Below, one piece after another: positions 20,102 to 31,488 of a stretch of 64,000 nucleotides of DNA. The DNA is from Massilia sp. H-1. Its GTDB lineage: Bacteria; Pseudomonadota; Gammaproteobacteria; Burkholderiales; Burkholderiaceae_D. The position numbers and the translations under genes were made by a program. Location of the stretch: positions 2,232,001 to 2,296,000 of the forward strand of contig CP087969.1 in assembly GCA_024703915.1 (NCBI GenBank). The letters run 5' to 3'. The notes below the pieces were generated by a model. The model was not told the DNA's origin. It saw only the letters and a list, made by a program, of their open reading frames with translations, and searched no databases. How positions within the stretch are numbered: position 1 is the stretch's first letter; every line of letters starts with the position of its first letter.

Positions 20102-20636
20102 TTAGGCGAAATACGGCGCGAGCGCCGCTTCATAGGTGCCCTGCGCGCGCATGACCATGTCGCACACTTCGCGCACCGCGCCGCGCCCGCCATGCCGCCG
20201 ACAAGCCGTGACGTGATGCGCCCGGTGCTGCACTTCAGGGTGGCCGGTCGGTACCGTGACGGCGAAGCCGACCTGCAGCAGCAGCGGCAGATCGATCACG
20301 TCGTCGCCGATGTAGCCGCACTGTTCGGCCGTGAAGCCGGTCGCTTCGAGCAGCTTGGCAAACGCCACGCGCTTGTCGTGGATGCCCTGGTGGACATGCA
20401 TGATGCCCAGGTCGGCCGCGCGCCGCACCACGATCGGCGAATTGCGCGCTGATGATGGCGGTGGCCACGCCCGACTTTTGCAGCAGCTGGATACCCAGGC
20501 CGTCGAGTACATTGAAGGTCTTGGTCGCTTCGCCGTCCGGGCCGTAGGTCAGGCTGCCGTCGGTCAGCACACCGTCGACGTCGAAGATCATGACCTTGAC
20601 GTTGGCGGCGCGGCGCATGTGATCGAGTTCGCGCAT
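20102..20636 (-). CDS. kdsC: 3-deoxy-D-manno-octulosonate 8-phosphate phosphatase (frame broken)
   Basis: HAD-family phosphatase that releases Kdo for the LPS inner core. HAD motif I is VMIFDVDGVLTDG (about residues 15-27); the conserved DGLGIQLLQKSGV and CGYIGDDVIDLPLL (motif IV) follow. Breaks lie near 20448 (ISARNSPIV, two bases lost from GCGC) and near 20190. About 178 residues. TGATG overlap with kdsD upstream, and it abuts lptC downstream. Confidence 0.93.
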
Positions 20637-21632
20637 CAGATCACCTTGGCGCGGGTCAGATCGTGGATGTGCAGCGCGCCCACCAGGCGGTCGTCGGCGT
20701 CGACGACCAGCATCTGGTTGATGCGGAATTCTTCCATCACGTGCACCGCGTCCACGGCCAGCTGCTCGGGATGGACCCGGCGCGGATCGGTGTGCATCAC
20801 GTCGCGGATGGTGATCTTGGTGAAGTCCTGGACTTTTTCGATCAGGCGGCGCAGGTCGCCGTCGGTGAACACGCCCACCGGGCGGTTATCGGCGTCGACG
20901 ATGGCGGTCATGCCCATGCCCTTCTGGGTGATTTCCAGCAGCGCGGTGGCCAGCGACACGTCGGCCGTGACTTTCGGCACCGCGTCGCCGCTGCGCATGA
21001 CGTCGCGCACGTGGGTCAGCAGGCGCCGGCCCAGGGCGCCGCCCGGGTGCGAACGGGCGAAATCTTCTTCCTTGAAGCCGCGCGTCGAGCAGGGCCACGG
21101 CCAGGGCGTCGCCCAGCGCCAGCGTGACGGTGGTGCTGGCGGTCGGCGCCAGGTTCATCGGGCAGGCTTCCTTGGCCACCGACACGTCCAGGTGGACGTC
21201 GGCCAGCAGGGCCAGGCTCGATTTCGGGTTGCCCGTCATGGCGATCAGCGGCGCGCCCATGCGCTTGACGATCGGCAGGATCGACATCAGTTCGGCCGTC
21301 TCGCCGGAATTGGAAATTGCAATAAAAGCATCTTGTGGGGTGACCATGCCCAGGTCGCCGTGGGCCGCTTCGGCCGGATGCACGAACATGGCCGGGGTGC
21401 CGGTCGAGGCCAGCGTGGCCGCGATCTTGCGGCCGATATGGCCCGATTTGCCGATCCCCGAAACCACCACCCGCCCGCCGCAGGCGAGCAGCAAGCCGAC
21501 CGCCTGGCCGATGCTGTCGTCGCCGCCAAGGCGGTTTTGCAGGGCGCGCATCGCATCAACCTCGATCTCGAGGGTTTCCCGGGCCATGACCATGGCACGC
21601 TCGGTGATGTTTTTGTCAAAAGCTTTCAGCAT
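20636..21632 (-). CDS. kdsD: D-arabinose 5-phosphate isomerase (frame broken)
   Basis: Converts ribulose-5-phosphate to arabinose-5-phosphate for Kdo synthesis. The sugar-isomerase (SIS) domain has VVVSGIGKSGHIGRKIAATLASTGTPAMFVHPAEAAHGDLGM and FIAISNSGET. Two CBS domains follow (VRDVMRSGDAVPKV, IRDVMHTDPRRVHP). About 332 residues, start ATG 21632. There is one break near 21086, where GACGCGCGCGGC became GACGCGCGGC. First gene of the kdsD-kdsC-lptC-lptA-lptB-rpoN-hpf operon, divergent from kefB across 109 bases that must hold both promoters. Confidence 0.94.
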
Positions 21633-21741
21633 TGTTTTTTCATGGGTTACACTCGACACTAGAGTATAAACGAATTGCGAAAAGCAAAAAACTTGCCAGA
21701 CGCAACAAATAACGCTTTTCACCTCCGTCATATGGCAAAGA

Positions 21742-23736
21742 ATGCATTCTGGACTTGAACTTACCCTCATGTTATTGGGAAGCGCCGTGCTGGGCGTGGT
21801 CGCTTTCCGCATGCTTCATCTGCCCCCGATGCTGGGCTACCTGGCAGTCGGCATCCTGATCGGCCCCCACGCGCTGGCCCTGGCCGACAACAGCACCACC
21901 ACCGACACCCTGGCCGAATTCGGGGTCGTGTTCCTGATGTTCTCGATCGGCCTCGAATTCTCGCTGTCCCAGCTGATGGCCATGCGCCGCATCGTGTTCA
22001 GGGCTCGGCATGGCGCAGGTGGTGCTCACCATCGTCGCCACCATGGTCTTCGGCTGGGTGCTGTCGACCCAGCTGCCGCCCGCGATCCGCATCAGCTGGC
22101 AGGCCGCGTTCGCGCTGGGCGGCGCGCTGGCCATGTCCTCCACCGCCATCGTGGTCAAGATGCTGACCGAGCGGCTGGAACTGGAAAGCCCGCACGGGCG
22201 CAAGATCATCGGCATCTTGCTGTTCCAGGATCTGGCCGTGGTGCCGCTGCTGATTTTGATCCCCTCGCTCGGCAAGCCGCCCGAGGAACTGGCGTCCACG
22301 CTGGCGGTGGCCTACGCCTGAAAGCCGTGTTCGTGCTGGTGCTGCTGCTGTTCATCGGCCAGAAGATCATGCGCAAGTGGTTCACGGTGGTCGTCAAGCG
22401 CCGCTCGCAGGAACTGTTCATGCTCAACCTGCTCCTGATCACCCTGGGCGCGGCCTGGATCACCGAGCGCAGCCGGCCTGTCGATGGCGCTGGGCGCCTT
22501 TGTCGTCTAAGCATGCTGATCTCCGAAACCCAGTACAAGCACCAGGTGGAAGAAGACATCAAGCCCTTCCGCGACGTGCTGCTCGGGCTGTTCTTCATCA
22601 CGGTCGGCATGAAGCTCAATGTGGCGCTGGTGCTGGCCAACTGGTGGCTGGTGCTCATTTTGCTGTGCGGCCCGGTGCTGCTCAAGTTCGCCCTGATCGC
22701 GCTGCTGGCCAAATTGTTCGGCGCCTCCGACGGCACCTCGATGCGCACCGGCCTGGCGCTGGCGCAGGCCGCATGAGTTCGGCTTCGTGCTGCTCACGCT
22801 GACGGTAGGCGCCAATCTGATCGACCCGTTCATCATCCAGCTGGTGCTGGCCTCGATGGTGCTGTCGATGCTGGTGGCGCCCTTCCTGATCGAGAAATCG
22901 GACCAGATCGTGATGAAGATCTCGTCCAACGAATGGATGCTGCAGTCGCTCCAGCTGACCCAGATCGCCACCCGCACCATGGCCAGCCAGAAGCACGTGA
23001 TCGTGGCCGGTTTCGGGCGCAGCGGGCAAAGCCTGGCCACGCTGCTGTCCGAAGAAAAAATCGCCTACCAGGCGCTCGACCTCGACCCGGAACGGGTGCA
23101 GGAAGCGCAGGCGGCCGGCGCCAACGTCTCGTACGGCGACGCGGCGCGCAAGGAGAGCCTGATCGCGGCTTAGGCCTGTACCGCGCCAGCGCGCTCGTGA
23201 TCACCTACGCCAACACGCCGTCGGCGATCAAGGTGCTGCACCTGGTGCATGAACTGGCGCCCACCCTGCCGGTGATCGTGCGCAGCCACGACGACACCGA
23301 CCTCGATGTGCTCAAGAAGAGTAAGCGCGGCCGAAGTGGTGCCGGAAGCGCTCGAGGGCAGCCTGATGCTCGCCTCGCACGCGCTGGTGATGATGGGCGT
23401 GCCGCTGCGGCGCGTGGTGCACCGCGTGCAAAGCGCGCGACGAGCGCTATGCGGCCTTGCGCGGTTACTTCCACGGCGCCAGCGACGCGGCGACGACGAC
23501 CCGAACACACCTACGTGCGCCTGCATTCGGTCATCCTGCGCGACGACGCGGGCTCGATCGGCAAGCGCATCGAAGAACTGGAACTGCATGAAGTGGGGGC
23601 CGAAGTGACCACCATCCGGCGCGGCAAGGAGCGCCTGGAAGTCACGCCGCGCACCGAACTGCAGCGCGGCGACGTGGTGGTGCTGCGCGGCTCGGCCGAG
23701 GCGGTCGACCGCGCCGAAGGGCGTCTGCTGAACTAG
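21742..23736 (+). CDS. KefB/YbaL-type cation:proton antiporter with RCK domain (frame broken)
   Basis: CPA2-family potassium or sodium/proton antiporter. The membrane domain of about 12 helices starts MHSGLELTLMLLGSAVLGVVAFRMLHLPPMLGYLAVGILIGP and contains the ion-site stretch ALGGALAMSSTAIVVKML. The TrkA-N (RCK) domain has the nucleotide fold VIVAGFGRSGQSLATLL (about residue 415). A C-terminal TrkA-C domain ends VVVLRGSAEAVDRAEGRLLN. About 664 residues. Breaks lie near 22002, 22318, 22480, 22508 (CTAAGC), 22775, 23169 (GCTTAGGC for Ala-Gly), 23320, 23437 and 23490. The stop overlaps that of the convergent GGDEF gene by four bases. Confidence 0.9.
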
Positions 23737-24876
23737 GCGGGGTCCGGCGCCGTGTAGGCGACCACGCGGTTGCGCCCGCCCTGCTTGGCCTTGTACAGCG
23801 CGCTGTCGGCTTGCGCCAGCAGCGCCTGGGCCACGTCTTCAATGGCGTGCTCGCGCTCGAAGTCGTCGAGCACCGCCACCCCGATCGAGACCGACACCGG
23901 CAGCGCCGCGCCGCCCAGCAGTTCCACGGGGGTGCTTACCACGCCACATGCTGGGATGCGTTCGGCCACGACCGCGGCGGCATCGAGTTCCGCATTGACC
24001 AGCAAGGCCACGAATTCCTCGCCGCCGAAGCGCCCCATCGTGTCCGACAGGCGCAGTTCATCCTTGATCCGGCCCGCCACTTCGCGCAGCACTTCGTCGC
24101 CGCCCTGGTGGCCGACCGTGTCGTTGACCAGCTTGAAGTGGTCGATGTCGATGTACATCACGCTGATCCGGTACTGCTGGCGGCGTGCGCGGCTGATTTC
24201 TTCGAGCAGGCGGCGGTCGATGTAGCGCCGGTTGTACACGCCCGTGAGCGAATCGGTCAGCCCGATATATTTGAGCATCTCGTTGCTGATCACGTTCTCG
24301 AGGCAGATCGCGATGATCGACGCCATGTGCTCGACGAAGTCGGTGCCCATGGCCGGGGTGAAGCGGTTCGGATCGAGGCTGCCCAGATTGAGACTGCCGA
24401 TCAGGCGCTTGTTGCGCAGCAGCGGCACGCGCGATGCTTTGCAGGCCGACCGGCGGCTGCGGGTACATCGGCTGGTGGGTCGCGGGAATGTAGGGGCCCA
24501 GCAGCGGCCGGGGCGGCCCGGTCAGGTCGTTGCGCGACGGAACAAAGCCGAGCGCCTGCACCGACTCCACGAACACCAGGTGCGGGTAGTCGGCAAAGTC
24601 GACCCCGAGCTTGTTCATCACGGTGCGGATATCCTCGCCCTCGTCCACCAGGCTGAGGGTGACGATATCGAGTTCGGAAATGACGGGCAGGCTGCGGAAG
24701 ATGGTGCTGATCAGACTGGGAAAGCTGTCGGAACCGACGATCTCGAGGTCGAATGCCTGATGGCGGCACATGATGTCGTGATTACGCTCGGCCTGCTCCA
24801 TCATGTAGGCCATGTTGCGGCGCAGCGATTCGTTTTCTTCCGCCAGATCACGCGTATTCACACCTGCCTCTTGCAT
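23733..24876 (-). CDS. Diguanylate cyclase with N-terminal DUF484/GAF-like sensor (frame broken)
   Basis: Makes the second messenger cyclic di-GMP. The N-terminal DUF484-like coiled coil (ENESLRRNMAYMMEQAERNHDI) and GAF-like domain (DIVTLSLVDEGEDIRTVM) are followed by a GGDEF domain with active-site RFGGEEF. The RLSD five residues ahead matches the RxxD inhibitory site, so product feedback is likely. DSLTGVYNRRYIDRRL marks the domain start. About 381 residues. Break near 24435; at about 23935 the in-frame Val-Ser (GTAAGC) stands for expected Ala-Gly (GCCGGC). Confidence 0.87.
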
Positions 24877-24990
24877 ACCGCCCCTCTCCCGTGCCGAGTC
24901 CCGCTGTCCAATATCACAACCTTACGCCATCTTATCCGGATTGAATACGAAAAAAGCGACCGATTCTTTGCTTTTTACTATCAGTCTGAA

Positions 24991-25847
24991 TCAGAACGCC
25001 AGCGTCATGCCGACCGCCTGCCCCACGAACAGGCGCTCGCCGTCGCCCGCGGTGACGATGGCATTCATGCCGAAGCAGATCGCGTCGTCCATGGCCTAAG
25101 CTTGGTGCGGTAAGTACGCAAGATATCGAGCGGGTCGGGGCCGGGCACGCCGTTGGCCTGGTCGACCGAGGGAATCGGGCAGCGCCCGCAAGGCTTGACC
25201 GGCTGCACCCGCGCCGCGCCGAAGGTGAAGGCTTCTGCGTAGTCTTCCTCGAAGGCTTCGATGCCGTCGATGACCAGGTTGGGACGGAAACGGTTCATCG
25301 GCAGCGCGTCGCGCCCGGCCGCGGCCAGTTTCTGGTTCAGGTCCGCCAGCGAGGCGGTACCGGCCAGCAGCAGCGGAAAGCCGTCCGAGAACAGGGTCGG
25401 GGCTTGCACGGCGCCGGTCCATTTGGCGCTGGCAAAGCGGGTCGCGCTTGGCGTGGAAGCGCACCAGCCGGCAGGCGGTGCCGATGGCGTTGCTGAACCA
25501 GGCGGCGCAGGTGTCGCCGCAGTCGTAGGCCAGGACCGTGTCGTCCCACACCGTCACTTCGCGCGTGCGCTCGTCGGCCGGATCGGGCAGGCCGAGCGCC
25601 ACTTCCAGGCGCAGCATGCCGGGCGCGCGCAGTTCGAGCACGTCCGTTTTCAGGCGCGGGGAAATCAGGGCCATGCGCGGGTGTTCGCGCTGGGTCAGAA
25701 ACTGGCTAAGCGTCATCGACGACCATCCATTCACGGTCGTACACGGCATCGACCGACAGGCTAGACCAGGGTCAGGGTCGCCTCGCGCACGGACATGCCG
25801 CCGCAGGATTTGACCGGGTACATGATGATCTCGGAAAGAATAGCCAT
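24991..25847 (-). CDS. MOSC domain-containing protein (frame broken)
   Basis: Member of the family related to mitochondrial amidoxime reducing component and YcbX, which carry molybdenum cofactor on a conserved cysteine. The N-terminal MOSC beta-barrel begins MAILSEIIMYPVKSCGGMSV. The C-terminal MOSC domain has DGFPLLLAGTASLADLN, FRPNLVIDG and the cofactor-cysteine stretch VKPCGRCPIPSVDQANG. About 286 residues; it ends with GQAVGMTLAF and TGA. Breaks near 25765, 25710 and 25445, and at 25096 (GCCTAAGC). A reductase of N-hydroxylated compounds is the usual role; substrate unknown. Confidence 0.85.
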
Positions 25848-25886
25848 ACACTCACCTTCAATTTGTGGCCGCCAGTATGCCTCAAT

Positions 25887-26793
25887 TCACATCCCACGGC
25901 GGCGTGCCTGCAGAATTGTTCGGCCAGGAAATCGATCATCGCGCGCACCTTGGCGCTCAGGTGGCAGCAAGCTCGGATACACGGCCAGCACGTCGATGTC
26001 GGGCAGGCTGTAGCCGGGCAGCAGCGGCACCAGGCGCCCGGCCCGCAGGTCGGGCCCGATCAGGAAGGTCGGCTGCCAGATGATCCCGGCGCTTAGCCAG
26101 GGCCGCCTGGCGCGCCGTGTCGCCGTTGTTGGCATGCATGGTGCAATTGACCGTCACCGGATGCGCTTGCCCGTCGGCATCGGAAAAGCGCCATTCGTCG
26201 GCGCTGGCGGCATAGCTGTAGCCGATGCAGGCGTGCGCGCGCAGGTCGGCTAGGCACCTGCGGCGTGCCGTGCCTGGCCAGGTAGGACGGCGCCGCGCAG
26301 CAGATGTTGTGCGAGGTGGCCAGTCGGCGCGCCGCATGGCTGCTCGAGCCGCCGCGCGAAATGCGGATCGCCAGGTCGTAGCCTTCTTCGACGATGTCGA
26401 CCACGCGGTCGATCAGGGCCACCTCGAGTTCGACTTCGGGATAGCGCGCCATGAAGGCCTAGGCCACAGGGGCGCCAGATGCAGCACGCCGAAGGTCAGC
26501 GGCGCATTGATGCGCAGCAGGCCGCGCGGCACCAGCGTGCTGGACGAGGCGATCGCTTCGATCTCCGCCATGTCCTCGACCATGCTCTTGGCGCGCTCGT
26601 ACAAGCCCTCGCCGCTGTCGGTGAGCGACATCTTGCGCGAGCTGCGGTTGAGCAGGCGCGTGCCGAGATGGGCTTCGAGGTCGGAGATGATCCGCGTCAC
26701 GTTCGCGGGCGAGGTATCGAGCGTATCGGCCGCGCAGAAACCGTTGCGCCGGACCACTTCCACAAACACTTCCAGCGCACGCATCCGGTCCAT
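25887..26793 (-). CDS. LysR-family transcriptional regulator (frame broken)
   Basis: N-terminal winged helix DRMRALEVFVEVVRRNGFCAAD..SPANVTRIISDLEAHLGTRLLNR, then the effector-binding domain (RGLLRINAPLTFGVLHLAPL, DLAIRISRGGSSSHAARRLA). About 300 residues. It starts 111 bases from the divergent short-chain dehydrogenase gene, the classic layout in which a LysR protein controls its neighbour. Breaks lie near 26460 (Ala-Phe-Met), 26255, at 26094 (GCTTAGC in a GAGIIWQPTF motif) and near 25965, so the exact C-terminus is uncertain. Confidence 0.87.
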
Positions 26794-26904
26794 GGCTCAC
26801 CTCTTTATTCATAAAAGCTGAATATACCATCAATATTCAAGGCTTTGATTGCGAGATCCATGCGTCCTATAGTGAATCCACACCAACCCAAACGGAGAAA
26901 CACC

Positions 26905-27655
26905 ATGAAACGCTTCGACAACAAAACCATCCTCGTCACCGGCGGCAACAGCGGCATCGGCCTGGCCACCGCGATCGCCTTTGCCCGCGAAGGCGCACGC
27001 GTCGTCATCACCGGCCGCGACCAGGCCACGCTCGACGCCGCCAGGGAAGTAATCGGCGGCCAGACGGTCGCCCTGCGCCACGACCAGGGCGCGCCCGGCG
27101 GCGGCAAGCTGCTGGCCGCCGAACTGACTGCCCGCGGCATCCGCCTCGACGGCCTGTTCCTCAATGCTAAGCGTGGCCAAGTTCGCCCCCTTCGACCAGG
27201 TCGATGAAGCGCTGTGGGACCAGACCTTCGACGTCAACGTCAAGGGCGCCTACTTCATGATCCAGGCCCTCACCCCGCTGTTCAACCGGGGCGCCGCGAT
27301 TGTCCTGAACGGCTCGGTCAATGCCCGCATCGGCATGCCATCGTCGTCGGTGTACGCCGCCAGCAAGGCCGCGCTGATCTCGTTCGCCAAGACGCTGTCT
27401 ACCGAACTGCTGCCTACTACGTGCGTGCTCAATGTGGTCAGCCCCGGCCCGGTCAGCACCCCGCTGTATGGCCGCCTCGGCCTGGCCCCGGCCGACCTGG
27501 ACGGCATGGCCGCCGCCATCACCGGCCAGATCCCGCTCAAGCGCTTCGGCACGCCGGACGAAGTGGCCAGCGCGGTGCTGTACCTGTCCTCGCCCGACTC
27601 GGCCTTCATCGTCGGCACCGAGCTGATTGTGGACGGCGGCATGACTCAGCTCTGA
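26905..27655 (+). CDS. Short-chain dehydrogenase/reductase (frame broken)
   Basis: NAD(P)-dependent oxidoreductase of about 249 residues. The Rossmann motif is TGGNSGIGLATAIA (residues 12-25) and the catalytic Tyr/Lys are in YAASKAALISFAKTL. The conserved NAG motif is broken at 27168 (AATGCTAAGCGTG for Asn-Ala-Gly-Val). The C-terminal VGTELIVDGGMTQL is typical. At about 27412, LLPTTCVLNVV probably replaces an Ala-Gly pair. Start ATG 26905 follows GGAGAAA. Divergent from a LysR gene that probably regulates it. Substrate unknown. Confidence 0.88.
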
Positions 27656-27724
27656 ACTTGAACATTTGGCAATCCCCGTAAAAGCGGCTAGTATCTGCCG
27701 AAACCATTTTTCGGGGATGTCACG

Positions 27725-29429
27725 ATGTACAAGCTTCATGCTCTGGCCACGGCCGCCACCTTGCTGGCGGCCGCATCCGCGTCGGCTACCGCGTCGGCTA
27801 CCGCGTCGGCTACCGCGTCGGCTACCGCGCCGGTCGGATTGACGGACGCCCTGGGCGGCGGCGCGATCGGCCTGCTGCAGGCCTAGGCCAGTTCCGCCTG
27901 GCCGACGGCAAATGCCGCGACTGCCCGACCGTCAAACAGGGCCTGTGGTATTTCGAGGACGACCTGGTGGCCGTGCTTAAGCCGCATCGCAGCCGGTATC
28001 GGGCTACGCCAAACATCCGGACATGGTGCACGCCGTGCGCGAATGGGCCGCGCTGGGCAGAAACGACCCGGCTGGCCAATCCGGGTCTGGTCTGGATCGG
28101 CTCCCCGCAGCTGTTCGACGACGTCGCCATCGAAGCGGACGGCAAGACCTTGCGCACGCGCGACGGCGGCAGCACCAAGCTGCTGCTGGTGCCCAAGATC
28201 CCCACCAACCTCTCGTACTGGAACGCGGCCACCACCGACTTCTTCGGCCAGCGCCCGCTGCGATGCGCGGCAGCTACCGCGAGGTCGACGGCGCGCAAGC
28301 CTTCGTGGCCCGCACCGTGTGGCCCAAGGACTTCACGATCGGCGGCGGCAAGCAGCGCAGCGCGGCCGCTGGGTGCCAACGAAACGCTGACCACCTTCGT
28401 GCGCGAAGCCGGCGGCGGCGCGGCAAGCCCATGCACGAAACGCGCCTGCTGTGGGAACGCTCGCCCGGCAAGGGCGCCGCCATCAATGGCAAGTAGAGAC
28501 GATCGGCATCATGCTCAATGGCGCGCAGGGCGACGACGATGAAGCCTACGGCGGCCACTTCGCGATTGCGACCGGCGCCGTCGGCCAGCAGGGCGAATGG
28601 TCCGACTGGGTCGTCAATAATTTCTACAACCTCGATTCGTTCAGCGAAAAAGGGATTGTCGCGGCGCCCGTTCCGATGGATAACTACCTGATGGACATCA
28701 ACAGCGGCCAGCAGTTCTACCGCCCTTCCTACATGATGGTGGCGGTGCTGAGCGACGGCCGCACGGCGGCGGCCTACCAGGGCGGCGTGCAGCGCGTCTT
28801 CAATAACTTCTACCGCCACGACTTCACCTACCGCCATGCGGGCGCCAACTGCGCCTAAGCATCAGCCTGGACGTGTTCAAGGGACTGGGCTGGAACATTC
28901 CCGAGCGCGGCGCGACCAGCCACCTGAAGGCGATCATGGCTACAGGCTACCTGTCGGCCAAGGACCTGAGCCTGGCGAGCGGACGCAAGATCTACGACTA
29001 CCTGACCGAAGAACAGATCCGCCTGTATCCGGCGGTGGCCTTCGACGCCGCATGCAAGCAGCGATCTGCTGTCGCTGGTGGGCGCCGGCGCCGCGCCGCA
29101 GCGCCAGCTCTCGGCATTCGAAAAGCAGCTGCAAAGCGATGTCGAAGCGATCGTCCTGGTGCGCATTCCCCAAGTGCCGTCGAGCCGCGCGATGGGATCG
29201 AATCCCGTGTTCTCGTTCGACGAATTCATGGCCCGCACCCCGCCCGACCGCAAGGACTGGAAGATCGTGTTAGTGGCCCCCCCCCGCCCCTTCCCTGCCG
29301 CTGCTGCGCGAGAACGTGGTGGCGGTGGCCGATCCGGGACCGGTGCCGCTGCCGGTGGCCGGGATCGGCATGGGCGGTCTGCTCGGGATCGGCGCCTTCA
29401 TGCGCCGCCATGCCGGCTGCAAGGCTTAA
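27725..29429 (+). CDS. Large exported protein with VPLPA-CTERM-like tail, function unknown (frame broken)
   Basis: About 568 residues. Signal peptide (LHALATAATLLAAASASA) then an Ala-Ser-Ala-Thr repeat. The body contains GLVWIGSPQLFDDVAIEADGK, YGGHFAIATGAVG (a histidine) and, later, RHAGANCAGISLDVFKGLGW (a cysteine). This His-then-Cys order recalls permuted papain-like or DUF4105 hydrolases, but I cannot confirm it. The end, PGPVPLPVAGIGMGGLLGIGAFMRRH, resembles the VPLPA-CTERM sorting signal: motif, hydrophobic helix, basic end. Breaks lie at 27884, 27977 (GCTTAAGC), 28070, 28262, 28372, 28495, 28856 (GCCTAAGC) and near 29053 and 29283. The stop overlaps the convergent permease gene. Confidence 0.65.
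27779..27826 (+). repeat. 12-base tandem repeat, four units, coding for Ala-Ser-Ala-Thr
   Basis: The unit GCGTCGGCTACC repeats exactly four times, directly after the signal peptide of the exported protein. In-frame and variable-number in principle, it may act as a spacer or O-glycosylation-like low-complexity segment. It could also be miscounted in the sequence. Confidence 0.85.
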
Positions 29430-30553
29430 TCGAGCGTCTGCCGGTAGCGCGCCAGCGCCACCATGCCTAGCCACCAGCATGAACAGCGCGATCGGCCACG
29501 CATGGGGCAGGATCTCGCTGAAGGTATTGCCCTTCAACATGATGCCGCGCACGATGCGCAGGAAGTGCGTCAGCGGCAGCGCTTCGCCGATGCTCTGGGC
29601 CCAGCCCGGCATGCCGCGAAACGGGAACATGAAGCCCGACAGCAGCATCGACGGCAGGAAAAGAAGAAGGTCAGCTGCATCGCCTGCAGCTGATTGCGCG
29701 CCAGCGTGGAAAAGGTGAAACCGATCGCCAGGTTGGCCGCGATGAACAGCACCATCACCGCCGACAGCAGCCCCAGGCTGCCCACCAGCGGCACGTCGAA
29801 CATCAGCCAGCCGATGGTGAGGATCACGCTCACCTGCACATAGCCGATCAGAATGTAGGGCACGATTTTTCCGACCATGACTTCGAGCGGCGAGAGCGGC
29901 GTGGCGAGCAGGTTTTCCATGGTCCCCCGTTCGCGTTCGCGCGTCATGGCCAGCGACGTCATCATCACCATCGTCATGGTCAGGATCACCCCCATCAGGC
30001 CGGGCACGATGTTGTAGCGCGTGAGGCCCTCGGGGTTGTAGCGGCGCTGGCTGCGGATCTCGTAGGGCGCCTCTTGCGGGCGCAGGCGCGCCAGCGGCCC
30101 GGTCAGGTCGCGCCCGATGGCGCGCGCGGCCACCGCGTTGACCGCGGCCAGGGCGTTGCCGGTGGCGGCAGGGTCGGTGGCGTCGGCCGCGAGCAGGATC
30201 ACGGGCTTTTCGCCGCGCATCAGCTTGCGCGAAAAATCGGCTCAGCACCGCCAGCACGAACTGCACGTCGCCACGCGCCAGCAAGGCGTCGCCTTCGCCC
30301 TGGCCCGCCACCTGGCGCACCACGCGAAAATACTGCGACGTCTCGAGCGCCGCCACCAGTCCGCGCGAGAAGGTGCTGCGGTCGCCGTCGTACACGGCCA
30401 GCGGCAGCTGGCGCACGTCGCTGTTGATGGCAAAGCCGAACAGCACCAGCTGGACGATGGGAATGATCACCATCATGCCGAAGGTGAGACGGTCGCGCCG
30501 GACCTGGCGAAATTCCTTGAGCAGTACCGATGGATCAGGCGCGACCATTTCAT
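29426..30553 (-). CDS. ABC-2 type transporter permease (frame broken)
   Basis: Membrane subunit of a drug or hydrophobic-compound exporter of the YhhJ/YbhS type. N-terminal LLKEFRQVRRDRLTFGMMVIIPIVQLVLFGFAI is followed by a large periplasmic part and five C-terminal helices with RYNIVPGLMGVILTMTMVMMTSLAMTRERERGTMENLL, diagnostic for this family. About 375 residues. The ATG at 30553 overlaps the ATPase stop (ATGA), so the two are translationally coupled. Breaks lie near 30535, 30240, 29660 and 29467. Confidence 0.88.
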
Positions 30554-31488
30554 GCTGCGCTCCCCACAAAATTGTCCTGCGCTTCCGTCATCAGGGCGAT
30601 GAACACGTCTTCCAGGCTGGCCACGGTGGGCACGGCGGCCAGCCCCGTCAGCGGCGCCATCGCCGCCGCCATCGCTTGCGCGCTGTCGGCCGCCACGTGC
30701 AGCGTGGCGCCGAACGGCGCGACCGTGCGGATGCCGGGCGCGGCGCGCAGCAGTTTGGCCGCCTCGGCCAGGCGCTCGCCGGTGACCGACCAGGTCAGCA
30801 GGCCCGCGCCCGCGATCACTTGTTCGACCGTGCCGCGCGCGAGCAGTTTGCCGTAGGCGATGTAGGCCAGTTCGTGACAGCGCTCGGCTTCATCCATGTA
30901 GTGGGTCGACACCAGCACCGTCATGCCGTCGGCGGCCAATTCGTGGATCTGGTCCCAGAATTCGCGCCGCGCGGACGGGTCGACGCGGCATGGTCGGTTC
31001 GTCCAGCAGGAGCAGCTGCGGATCGTGAATCAGGCAGGCCGCCAGCGCCAGCCGCTGCTTCCATCCGCCCGACAGCGAGTAGGCCAGCTGGGCGCATGCC
31101 GCTGTACAGGCCAAGCCGCTCGAGCGTGGCGCGGATCCGCTCATGCGCCGGCCCGGCACGCCGTACACGCGCGAAAAAAAGTCGAGATTTTCTTCGATGC
31201 TCAGGTCTTCGTACAGGCCGAACTTCTGGGTCATGTAGCCCACCTCGCGCTTGATCAGGCGGGCCTGGGCGCGGATGTCGTGGCCGAGGCAGCTGCCCTC
31301 GCCTTCGTCCGGCGTGAGCAGGCCGCACAGCATGCGGATGGTGGTGGTCTTGCCGCTGCCGTTGGGCCCGAGGAAGCCGTAGATGCGGCCGCGCTCGACG
31401 CGCATGTCGACATGGTCGACCACCTTGCGGCCATCGTAGGACTTGGTCAGGCCGCGCACATCGATGATGACTTCATGCTTGCGTTCAC
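30550..31488 (-). CDS. ABC transporter ATP-binding protein (frame broken)
   Basis: Energising subunit for the neighbouring ABC-2 permease. Walker A FLGPNGSGKTTTIRML, Q-loop GYMTQKFGLYEDLS, signature YSLSGGWKQRLALA, Walker B LLLLDEPT and H-loop VSTHYMDEAERC. About 311 residues. The likely start is the GTG at 31488, overlapping the HlyD stop (GTGA), but a frame break just after it (near 31470) makes the first residues uncertain. Others lie near 31140, 31095 and 30990. Middle gene of an HlyD-ATPase-permease operon. Confidence 0.88.
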
